Source of the DNA: CASQEL01 sp036655975
GTDB taxonomy: Bacteria; Desulfobacterota; Desulfovibrionia; Desulfovibrionales; Desulfovibrionaceae
Assembly: GCA_036655975.1 (NCBI GenBank)
Contig: JAVVPD010000043.1
Span: 1-17,365, forward strand
Length of the DNA stretch: 17,365 bases
Direction of reading: 5' to 3'
Below the pieces are notes generated by a model that saw only the letters and a program-made list of their open reading frames with translations, was not told where the DNA came from and made no database searches. Below are positions 6,322-12,622 of the stretch, in pieces (the first letter of the stretch is position 1; the number at the start of each line of letters is the position of its first letter). A program made the position numbers and the translations under genes.

Positions 6322-7266
6322 GTGGACACCAAAAAACAAAGCACCCTCACAGGCTACGCAGCAGGCCTGACCGCCGTACTCTTTTGGAGCGTCAATGTGA
6401 TTATCGCGCATTGGATGACGGGCAAACTCGAGCCAGCGCAAGTATCATTAGGGCGCTGGATAGTGGCAGGCATCATTCTTGTGCCCTTCACAATCGTGAA
6501 TATCACGCGCACTTGGGCCTCATTCCGCCAACATCTCTGGAGAAATATTCTGCTGGCTCTGGGCATCGGGGTGATATCCATTTCCATTCAAAACACCCTC
6601 GTGTACATGGCTGGGCATACGGCAACAGCCATTGACATGGCGCTTATAGGCACATGTGGGCCGATATTTCTGGCGCTTCTTTCAGCCTTTGTCTTGCACC
6701 AGCCTATCCGTTTGATGCAAGGAATCGGCTTAGTGTCGGCGTGTTTGGGGGTACTTTTTTTGATCGCGCACGGAGATCTGGCGCGCTTAAGCAGCTTTAA
6801 CTTTGTGATCGGTGATCTGTATATGCTTGTGGTATCATTCAGCTTTGCAGTCTACACCCTGCTCCTGACCCTGCGCCCCAAAGACCTCGCCCCAGCCACC
6901 ATGTTGGGCATGTCCGTCGTGGTGGGGGTGGGGGTTCTGTCTGCCTATGTGGGGCTGACCCAAGGGGCCGCCGGCTTTTATATTCCTGAAACCAAGGTGC
7001 TGGCGGTGCTGGTGTACATGGGTATCTTCCCCTCAGTCTGCTCCTTCATCTGCTGGAACATAGCCTTAAGTCATTTGGGCACCCTACGCACAGGAATCAT
7101 GTATTACACCATGCCCTTGTTGAGCAGTATCGAAGCCTATTTTTTATTGGGCGAAAGCATGAATCTGTCCCAAATATGGGGGGCTTGTCTTATTTTGGGG
7201 GGAGTCGTTTTTGCCGCACAGCACCATAAAATAGGGCCTGCCATTGCCCAAACCGGGCGCCCATAA
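6322..7266 (+). CDS. EamA/DMT-superfamily permease
   Basis: An inner-membrane protein of 314 aa with about ten hydrophobic segments in two five-helix halves, the standard EamA (DMT, RhaT/YdcZ-like) layout. The first half begins GYAAGLTAVLFWSVNVIIAHWM and includes the family-like ALIGTCGPIFLALLSAFVL. The second half includes GDLYMLVVSFSFAVYTLLL and the terminal helices MPLLSSIEAYFLLGES and IWGACLILGGVVFA. Members export metabolites or amino acids or take up small solutes; the substrate cannot be read from sequence. The GTG start at 6322 is chosen from the ribosome binding site GGAGGAG. It is monocistronic and converges with fliQ, with 22 bases between their stop codons. Confidence 0.9.
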   Translation: MDTKKQSTLTGYAAGLTAVLFWSVNVIIAHWMTGKLEPAQVSLGRWIVAGIILVPFTIVNITRTWASFRQHLWRNILLALGIGVISISIQNTLVYMAGHTATAIDMALIGTCGPIFLALLSAFVLHQPIRLMQGIGLVSACLGVLFLIAHGDLARLSSFNFVIGDLYMLVVSFSFAVYTLLLTLRPKDLAPATMLGMSVVVGVGVLSAYVGLTQGAAGFYIPETKVLAVLVYMGIFPSVCSFICWNIALSHLGTLRTGIMYYTMPLLSSIEAYFLLGESMNLSQIWGACLILGGVVFAAQHHKIGPAIAQTGRP

Positions 7267-7288
7267 CGCCATTCCATGCGCCCCGCGT

Positions 7289-7558
7289 CTATTTGACATA
7301 GGTGGGGATATTGATGAACACGTCACGAGTGAAGGTAATCATGCGCTCCATAAGCCACGGCAGCGCCACCAGCAAGGCGATAAACATGGACACCACTTTG
7401 GGGATAAAGGTCAGCGTCATTTCCTGAATTTGGGTCGCCGCCTGAATAACGCTGACCACAATCCCCACAGCCAAACCCACACCCAACATGGGCAGAGACA
7501 TCATTAAACATAATTCGATGGCTTGGCGACCGAAGCCGATCACAAATTCAGGAGTCAT
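7289..7558 (-). CDS. fliQ: Flagellar export gate protein FliQ
   Basis: An 89-aa inner-membrane protein with two hydrophobic helices, the exact family size. It has the N-terminal MTPEFVIGFGRQAIELCLMM and the central LAVGIVVSVIQAATQIQEMTLTFIPK, the most conserved stretch of FliQ/SctS. FliQ assembles with FliP and FliR as the helical core of the flagellar type III export gate. AAGGA lies 8 bases before the ATG. It is the last gene of the local flagellar operon, 31 bases after fliP; fliR and flhB do not follow here, since the next gene converges. Confidence 0.96.
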   Translation of the reverse strand: MTPEFVIGFGRQAIELCLMMSLPMLGVGLAVGIVVSVIQAATQIQEMTLTFIPKVVSMFIALLVALPWLMERMITFTRDVFINIPTYVK

Positions 7559-7589
7559 AGTTTTTTTCCTTGGCGTAAGAGATGTGCAA

Positions 7590-8420
7590 CTACAATATAA
7601 AGCTGTTCACCAGCGAACCAACCAACAAGTTCCACCCGTCGACCATGACGAACAAGAGCAACTTAAAGGGCATGGAAACCATCATCGGGGGCAGCATCAT
7701 CATCCCCATTGCCAGCAACACACTGGAAATAACCATATCTAACACCAAAAAGGGTATGTAAATCAAAAATCCGATTGTAAAGGCGGTTTTCAATTCGCTG
7801 ATGACAAAGGCGGCCGCCAACATAATGGTAGGCACTTCGTCCTTAGAGCGGGGCAGTTCCATTTTTGAAATGGCATAGAAGACAGAGATATCTTTTTCGC
7901 GGGTATGTTTGAACATGAAGGAACGCAAGGGCACCTGCGCCCTGTCGAGAGCCACATCATAACCAATTTTTTCAGCAAGATAGGGCTGCACAGCGTCGTC
8001 GTTGATCTGCTTACCCACAGGATACATAATTACCACCGTCATAAAAATAGCGAGGCTTGCCAGCACCTGCGTGGGGGGCAATTGCTGTACGCCCATGGCC
8101 TGACGTAAAAAGCTGAAGACGATGATGATGCGGGTGAAGCTGGTCACGGTGAGCACAATAGAAGGAGCCACCGACAACACGGTGAGTAAAAACAAGATTT
8201 CTAGCAACACGGAAACTTTGGCGGGTTCCGTGCCTCCCCCTGCCAAAGACAGCGAAAGTGTGGGCATGGTCAAATCTTGGGCGGCGTGGGCAAGGGAGGG
8301 AAAAAGAAAGGCTGTCAGTAAAACACTGCACCAGAACAGGGCGGCAGCACTAATTGTCAGTTTTTTGTCGCTGCTCTGCTTCAAAAATATCCTTGAATTC
8401 TGTGCTATTGCTTTCATCAT
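7590..8420 (-). CDS. fliP: Flagellar export gate protein FliP
   Basis: FliP forms the pentameric centre of the export pore in the basal body. This 276-aa form has an N-terminal signal-type segment (about residues 20-46, ending SLAHA), typical because FliP is processed. It is followed by the diagnostic blocks SFTRIIIVFSFLRQAMG, PPTQVLASLAIFMT, PVGKQINDDAV, FVISELKTAFTIGFLIYIPFLVLDMV and the MGMMMLPPMMVSMPFKLLLFVMVDGW terminus. It is longer than the roughly 245 aa of E. coli FliP because of a basic N-terminal extension. The start at 8420 overlaps the end of fliO by 71 bases and has only a weak ribosome binding site. No later in-frame start keeps the signal segment, so it is retained; translational coupling to fliO is likely. 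Confidence 0.95.
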   Translation of the reverse strand: MMKAIAQNSRIFLKQSSDKKLTISAAALFWCSVLLTAFLFPSLAHAAQDLTMPTLSLSLAGGGTEPAKVSVLLEILFLLTVLSVAPSIVLTVTSFTRIIIVFSFLRQAMGVQQLPPTQVLASLAIFMTVVIMYPVGKQINDDAVQPYLAEKIGYDVALDRAQVPLRSFMFKHTREKDISVFYAISKMELPRSKDEVPTIMLAAAFVISELKTAFTIGFLIYIPFLVLDMVISSVLLAMGMMMLPPMMVSMPFKLLLFVMVDGWNLLVGSLVNSFIL

Positions 8421-8959
8421 GGTAGTCAGCGCTCTCTGTAAGTAAGGTTATCTGGTGGTCAGTAACCCCCAGTAACAGTCTCTTATTCAAGAAGCGTACC
8501 ACCATCACCCCTTTGCGTGGCCCCAAGGGCAATTGGGCTTCCAGCCGCAGGGCATCGCGGGGCAAGCCGCCGGGTCTGGGCATAAAATTAAATTTTCCGT
8601 ACTTACGCATCAGCCAGACCGCGCCCCACAGCAGGCCCAGCAGCAACAGCAGCACCCCCACAGCCTGAAAATAGCCCCCCCACGAAAAACCCGCCGCCCC
8701 CAAGGCGGAAGTGCCACTGGCTGCGGCATCGGCAAGGGGGCTGGCGGCGCTCGGCATTGTAGCGCCACTGGTCGACANNNNNNNNNNCGGACGTTGCATT
8801 GCCCATCACGGCTGCCCCCTGCTCCACAACAGCGGCGGGCGGCGTGGCGGGCATACTGACCGCCCCCTCCACCACACCGCGCACGGTTGCTGCGCCGGAA
8901 ACACCTTCCGTTGTGGCCTTATCCGCCACCGCTGCAGCAAAAAATGCCAAGCTAGCCAA
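8350..8959 (-). CDS. fliO: Flagellar export assembly protein FliO, interrupted by an assembly gap
   Basis: FliO is a small bitopic membrane protein that helps assemble the FliP ring. The 3' part encodes one strong membrane helix (GYFQAVGVLLLLLGLLWGAVWLM), a basic turn (RKYGKFNF) and a compact cytoplasmic domain with DALRLEAQLPLGPRKGVMVVRFLNKRLLLGVT, the FliO pattern. The 5' part is a low-complexity Ala/Val/Pro-rich stretch, MASLAFFAAAVADK to VMGNATS, that reaches the gap at 8778-8787 in a different frame. Ten Ns cannot keep the frame, but such runs often mark a gap of unknown length, so I read this as one gene. The TTG start at 8959 overlaps the fliN stop by 8 bases and follows GGGTGA; an in-frame TTG at 8950 is also possible. 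Its position between fliN and fliP supports the call. Confidence 0.8.
8778..8787. other. Assembly gap (10 N)
   Basis: Ten ambiguous bases lie inside the Ala-rich linker of fliO. The open frame on the left of the gap differs from that on the right, so the true length here is probably not 10 or is a scaffold placeholder. The flanks are G/C-rich and repetitive in codons, which fits a sequencing or assembly dropout. Confidence 0.98.
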
Positions 8960-9545
8960 GTTGCTTCACCCTTTCCATCGGACTGATAATGTCCGTCAAC
9001 CGGACTCCAAATTTTTCGTTGATAACGACCGCTTCACCACGCGCCACCAACTTGCCGTTGACATACACTTCCAGCGGCTCACCCGCCAATTTGTTCAATT
9101 CCACCACCGAACCTTGACCCAATTGCAAGAGTTCGTTGATCAACAAGCGGGTACGCCCCAGTTCTGCCGATACATCCAGCGGAATATCCAGAATAAAATC
9201 CAGTTCCCGCTTGGCATTGTCCGCTTTTGGCTGACGGGAAATATCGGTCATGTCCTTAAATTGGGCGTCAGAGGCGTGGGCCGTCAGCGTAGCCTTATCC
9301 CAACTTTTTTGTGTGGATTGCTGCTCATCGGTCGCCAAGGCTTCTGCCCAGCGGGACGCAAGATCATCCGTGCCTGCGGCGGCGGGGGGATCCGGCGCAA
9401 AGGCTAAATTTTCGGCCGCCGGGCTAGGCGCCGCAGCGGGAGCGGAGGCAGGGGCGGGCGTTGCCGTAGCAGGCTGCTCGGTATCGATCTCCGCATCTAA
9501 TTGGGCTGCCCATTCGGCAGCGAGGGCGTCTTGATCATTGCTCAT
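8952..9545 (-). CDS. fliN: Flagellar motor switch protein FliN
   Basis: A 197-aa FliN with the conserved SpoA/FliN C-terminal domain at about 113-197 (LDFILDIPLDVSAELGRTRLLINELLQLGQGSVVELNKLAGEPLEVYVN, then RGEAVVINEKFGVRLTDI). FliN forms most of the cytoplasmic C-ring that sets rotation direction and docks the export ATPase complex. The N-terminal 110 residues are an Ala/Pro-rich extension, longer than E. coli FliN (137 aa). It carries two copies of a short motif, D-x-L-A-x-x-W-A-x-x-L (residues 6-16 and 60-70). The ATG at 9545 follows AAGGGA with 6-base spacing. It is 20 bases after fliL and overlaps the fliO start, as expected in a tight operon. Confidence 0.94.
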   Translation of the reverse strand: MSNDQDALAAEWAAQLDAEIDTEQPATATPAPASAPAAAPSPAAENLAFAPDPPAAAGTDDLASRWAEALATDEQQSTQKSWDKATLTAHASDAQFKDMTDISRQPKADNAKRELDFILDIPLDVSAELGRTRLLINELLQLGQGSVVELNKLAGEPLEVYVNGKLVARGEAVVINEKFGVRLTDIISPMERVKQLG

Positions 9546-9565
9546 AACTATCCCTTATCGTATCC

Positions 9566-10171
9566 TTATTGGACTACAAAATCCGTAAAATAAACCCGTA
9601 CTACCCTCTGTGCCCCCAAAATCTGATTCAGACGGGCCGCAACTTCAGCTTTCAGCAGCACCTTGCCTTCCGGCGTAGACACATCAACAAAACTTTTTCC
9701 CGCCAACAGCATGATAACCGCATCGCGAATTTTAGCGCTTTGGGCCGCAATTTCCTTGGACACGTCGGCATTAACCTCAACTTCCATGCCCAATTTCAAA
9801 TAGCGCTTGCCTGAGGGATCCGACAAATTCACCACAAATTCGGGCAAAGGCAACACTTTTCCCGTGCTGCGGGGCAAATCTGACTGACGTTCGATGCGTG
9901 GAGCCGTTTTTTCCGCCGCCGAACTGTTTTTAGCAGGGTTTTGGGTGTCACTGCTTTGGCTGGCAGGCGCGGATTCCACGGCGTCAGCAGGGGCAGGCAC
10001 CCGCAAAAAAAACCACCAATACAGCCCACCGCCAGCAGCAGCCAGCATAATCAACATAATAGCCAAAATAATGACTATCTTTTTCGCCTTGGAACCTTTT
10101 TTAGGCAGTTCAGGCGCAGGCCCTGCACCGGGAAGGGCTTTAGGGTCTTTGGGGGCTTCTTTAGCTGCCAT
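9566..10171 (-). CDS. fliL: Flagellar basal body-associated protein FliL
   Basis: FliL sits in the inner membrane around the stator and supports torque and motility. The 201-aa protein has a short Lys/Pro-rich cytoplasmic tail, one membrane helix at about 31-52 (IVIILAIMLIMLAAAGGGLYWW), a Ser/Ala-rich linker and a periplasmic FliL domain. That domain runs from LPLPEFVVNLSDPSGKRYLKLGMEVEV through AAQSAKIRDAVIMLLAGKSFVDVSTPEGK to the terminal VRVYFTDFVVQ, all typical. The ATG is preceded by AGGGAGAG with 5-base spacing. It is the first gene of the flagellar operon and lies just downstream of a sigma-54-type promoter. Confidence 0.96.
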   Translation of the reverse strand: MAAKEAPKDPKALPGAGPAPELPKKGSKAKKIVIILAIMLIMLAAAGGGLYWWFFLRVPAPADAVESAPASQSSDTQNPAKNSSAAEKTAPRIERQSDLPRSTGKVLPLPEFVVNLSDPSGKRYLKLGMEVEVNADVSKEIAAQSAKIRDAVIMLLAGKSFVDVSTPEGKVLLKAEVAARLNQILGAQRVVRVYFTDFVVQ

Positions 10172-10200
10172 ATGATCTCTCCCTCGTGTTCCATGGTACT

Positions 10201-10214
10201 GCGATAAAAATCGC
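10201..10214 (-). other. Small hairpin in the fliL leader
   Basis: Perfect 5-bp arms GCGAT and ATCGC around a 4-base loop lie close to the start expected from the sigma-54 site. It may stabilise the 5' end of the mRNA. On minus it is not followed by a U-tract, so it is not a terminator for yggS. Confidence 0.4.
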
Positions 10215-10227
10215 TTGCGTGTATAGA

Positions 10228-10244
10228 TGCAGGATGTGTACCAA
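10228..10244 (-). promoter_or_regulatory. Sigma-54 (RpoN) promoter candidate for the flagellar operon
   Basis: On minus the site reads TTGGTACACATCCTGCA. It has the invariant GG and GC of the -24/-12 elements exactly 10 bases apart and agrees with the consensus YTGGCACG-N4-TTGCW at most conserved positions (TTGG, AC, TGCA). It ends 56 bases before the fliL ATG, leaving a leader of about 45 bases. Many polar flagella systems use sigma-54 for such operons. Confidence 0.65.
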
Positions 10245-10260
10245 AACAGCTCAGTTATAC

Positions 10261-10998
10261 CTATTGGGGCGGACGCTGCCCAAAAATATCGGTACCGATA
10301 CGCACAAGGCTTGCCCCTTCGGCCACAGCTTCCACAAAATCCCCTGACATTCCCATGGATAAATGCGGTAAGGGCAAACCTAAACGCGGGCGCAGGCTGT
10401 CGCGCAATTCCCGCAAACGGGCAAAATAGGGACGGGCGCGCGGGCCATCATCAAACATGGGGGGAATACACATCAAACCCTGCACGGCTAGATGCGGCAA
10501 AGTCATCAATTGCTCGGCCAAGGGCACAAGGTTCGCCTCGTCCACCCCAGATTTTTGCGGTTCACTGCCCACGTTGACTTGAATCAACACGGGCTGGCAC
10601 TCTTCGCGTGCGGCAAGTGCTTTTTCCATACCCTGAGCCAGCTTGAACGAATCCACAGAATGTACAAGCACAAAGTGCCCAGCCACAAGGGCCGCCTTGC
10701 GGCTTTGCACATGCCCAATACAGTGCCAGCGTAGCCCTTGGCACGCAGGATGCCCCGCAAGGGCCTCCTGCTTACCGAGAGCTTCCTGCACGTAATTTTC
10801 GCCAAAATCCTTTTGCCCACAGGCCGCCACGCAAGCCACGGCTTCCGCCGCGTGGAATTTTGACACCGCCACGAGCGTTACGTCGGCCATGGTTCGTCCG
10901 CTCGTCTGGGCCGCGTTTTGCACCCGCATGCACACGTTCTGCCAGCGTTCTTGCAACACCGCGTCGGGCAATTCGCGAAACTGTTCAAGCCCAGCCAT
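10261..10998 (-). CDS. yggS: PLP homeostasis protein, YggS/PROSC family
   Basis: A fold-type III PLP-binding protein of 245 aa that keeps free pyridoxal phosphate in balance; it has no known catalytic reaction. The PLP lysine is K47 in LVAVSK. Other family blocks follow: DFGENYVQEALGK, WHCIGHVQSRKAA, HSVDSFKLA, VNVGSEPQKSGVD, GLMCIPP, LSMGMSGDFVEAVAEGASLVRIGTDIFG. The last block holds the phosphate-binding SMGMSxD and RIGT. The ATG has GGGAG about 6 bases upstream. It starts 14 bases after era on the same strand, so the two are probably co-transcribed. The flagellar operon downstream has its own sigma-54 promoter. Confidence 0.95.
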   Translation of the reverse strand: MAGLEQFRELPDAVLQERWQNVCMRVQNAAQTSGRTMADVTLVAVSKFHAAEAVACVAACGQKDFGENYVQEALGKQEALAGHPACQGLRWHCIGHVQSRKAALVAGHFVLVHSVDSFKLAQGMEKALAAREECQPVLIQVNVGSEPQKSGVDEANLVPLAEQLMTLPHLAVQGLMCIPPMFDDGPRARPYFARLRELRDSLRPRLGLPLPHLSMGMSGDFVEAVAEGASLVRIGTDIFGQRPPQ

Positions 10999-11012
10999 GT
11001 CCCACTCCCTGT

Positions 11013-11945
11013 TTATTCAGCGCCCAAACCAAGGCTGCGGATAAATTCTGAATCTTCGGTCCAGTGTTCGCGCACCTTCACCCACAATTCCAAATGCACC
11101 TTGCCGTTAAGTAATTCCTGAATTTCCATGCGCGCGCGCGTACCAATTTCCTTGATGGACGCCCCAGCCTTGCCGATAACCATGGCTTTGTGCGAAGGAC
11201 GCGCCACATAAATAGTGGCGTGCACCACGGTTTGCCCTCGGGCTTCATCTTGCTCCCAACTTTCAATATCCACAGCCACAGAATACGGGACTTCCTGCTT
11301 CAGATGCAAAAAAAGTTTTTCTCGGATAATTTCCGCCGTCATAAAACGCACCGGTGCGGTGGACAATTGGTCTTGCGGAAATTGCGGGGCCGCTTCCGGC
11401 AAATACCCTTGCAGCAGGCTCACAAGCTCGGGCAAGCCGTTGCGGCGCAAGGCCGATACGGGGAAAAGATCCGCTTTGGGCCACATTTCAGACAGGCGCG
11501 ACATCAGGGGCAGCATCTTGCTTTTGTCACTGAACAGGTCAACTTTGTTCACCACAATGACCACGGGGCGCTCTTCCTGCGCCAGAGCGTCGGCCATAAC
11601 CTTAACGTCATTTTCTAAAAATTCAGGTTTGCGAATGTACAAATCCGCGTCCAGCAATACCACAATCACGTCTGCGGTCGCCATGCTCTGCCAAGCGGCC
11701 TGAAGCATGCTCTTGCTCAGACGACCGCGCACCTGCGTCAGACCGGGGGTATCCATAAAAATAATTTGCGCGTCTTCTTCGCTCAAAATACCGACAATTT
11801 GATTGCGGGTTGTCTGGGGGCGGGGGGTCACAATGGTGACCTTTTGCCCCAAAATGGAATTGAGCAAGGTGGATTTGCCCGCATTGGGCGGCCCCATAAG
11901 CGCGACCCATCCACAACGATGATGAGCGGGAATTTCTGGTGACAT
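11013..11945 (-). CDS. era: GTPase Era, 30S ribosome maturation
   Basis: Era binds GTP and the 3' end of 16S rRNA during assembly of the small subunit, at the cytoplasmic membrane. The 310-aa product carries all G motifs: G1 GPPNAGKST (18-26), G2 TTRNQ, G3 DTPG, G4 NKVD and G5 SALRRNG. A C-terminal KH RNA-binding domain includes VIGKAGASIKEIGTRARMEIQ. The ATG at 11945 is chosen because AGGAG lies 7 bases upstream; an in-frame ATG at 11975 would add ten residues before that site. Length fits the family (about 300 aa). It is first in a unit with yggS. No convincing promoter was seen in the 180-base gap to the divergent VUT gene. Confidence 0.97.
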   Translation of the reverse strand: MSPEIPAHHRCGWVALMGPPNAGKSTLLNSILGQKVTIVTPRPQTTRNQIVGILSEEDAQIIFMDTPGLTQVRGRLSKSMLQAAWQSMATADVIVVLLDADLYIRKPEFLENDVKVMADALAQEERPVVIVVNKVDLFSDKSKMLPLMSRLSEMWPKADLFPVSALRRNGLPELVSLLQGYLPEAAPQFPQDQLSTAPVRFMTAEIIREKLFLHLKQEVPYSVAVDIESWEQDEARGQTVVHATIYVARPSHKAMVIGKAGASIKEIGTRARMEIQELLNGKVHLELWVKVREHWTEDSEFIRSLGLGAE

Positions 11946-12058
11946 AATCTTCTCCTGAGGTGATCCTGGCTGCACGGTAGGTTGTGCCAGACCAACACAA
12001 TGGTTTAAGGGGTAAGCCTAAAAAGGCGTATAAACGTGTATTTTTTCATACCCTGCAT

Positions 12059-12098
12059 CTGGCGTCAAGCTGACATATCGCGGTGCACTTGACGCCAG
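12059..12098 (+). promoter_or_regulatory. 11-bp inverted repeat upstream of the VUT gene
   Basis: Perfect arms CTGGCGTCAAG (12059-12069) and CTTGACGCCAG (12088-12098) are 18 bases apart, the second ending 27 bases before the ATG at 12126. Neither strand shows a U-tract after it, so it is not an intrinsic terminator. It could be an operator or an mRNA structure near the start. A TATAAA -10-like site precedes it (12029-12034) without a good -35. Confidence 0.45.
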
Positions 12099-12125
12099 CG
12101 CCCCTGCCGGCTTACTCTGCCCGCC

Positions 12126-12620
12126 ATGATACATCTATTAACATATATTTTACTTATTGTGGGCATAAATGTTGCGTTTGCACAGACACCACTGATTCCC
12201 CTGCCCAATGGGGATATGTGGCCGCCGCTTTCCCTGATTGTGGGCTTTACCTTTGTGGTGCGTGACTATGCCCAAAAAAAGGTAGGGCATCATATTTTAT
12301 GGGCGATGCTCGCGGGTTGCGGCATCAGCTGGTTTTTAGCCACCCCCCAACTGGCCCTTGCCAGTGCGGCGGCTTTCGGCATTGGTGAAGTGGCGGACTG
12401 GGGCATTTTTACCTTTACCAAACGCCCTTTTTCGCAAAGAATTATTTTTTCCAGCCTGATTGGTGCCCCTTTGGACAGTTTAGTTTTTCTGACCTTTATT
12501 GGCCTTGCCACGCCTGTGGGCCTACTCACCATGACCGCGAGCAAACTGGTAGGCGCTTGTATTGTTTTTTATTTTGTACGGCGGCGTGAACTTCTCGTGA
12601 ACCTCAAAACCCAAGAGTGA
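12126..12620 (+). CDS. VUT-family (YhhQ-like) membrane transporter
   Basis: A 164-aa hydrophobic protein with about five to six membrane segments. It matches the Vut_1/YhhQ pattern: VVRDYAQKKVGHHILWAM, then FGIGEVADWGIFTF, RIIFSSLIGAPLDSLVFLTFIG and the closing ASKLVGACIVFYFVRRRE. In YhhQ the acidic E..D segment and the SS.IG..LDS helix are typical, and some relatives import queuosine precursors (preQ0/preQ1 or queuine). Others are only putative vitamin uptake proteins. It is shorter than E. coli YhhQ (about 220 aa). No clear ribosome binding site precedes the ATG at 12126, so the start is uncertain. manC follows 2 bases after its stop, so the two are likely co-transcribed. Confidence 0.78.
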   Translation: MIHLLTYILLIVGINVAFAQTPLIPLPNGDMWPPLSLIVGFTFVVRDYAQKKVGHHILWAMLAGCGISWFLATPQLALASAAAFGIGEVADWGIFTFTKRPFSQRIIFSSLIGAPLDSLVFLTFIGLATPVGLLTMTASKLVGACIVFYFVRRRELLVNLKTQE

Positions 12621-12622
12621 GT

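Noticed and set aside
7256..7263. GGGCGCCC palindrome at the end of the permease gene
   Set aside because: Eight bases within coding sequence, with no flanking symmetry or T-run; likely chance.
8350..8959. fliO as a pseudogene or two genes
   Set aside because: The frame change coincides exactly with an N-run, so a gap of uncertain length is the simpler explanation.
12000..12125. preQ1 riboswitch ahead of the VUT gene
   Set aside because: No match to the C-rich loop and A-rich tail pattern of class I or to other classes I can recall; only a plain inverted repeat is visible.
12617..12622. GTG at 12617 as the manC start
   Set aside because: No ribosome binding site before it, and the ATG two codons later gives the normal family N-terminus.
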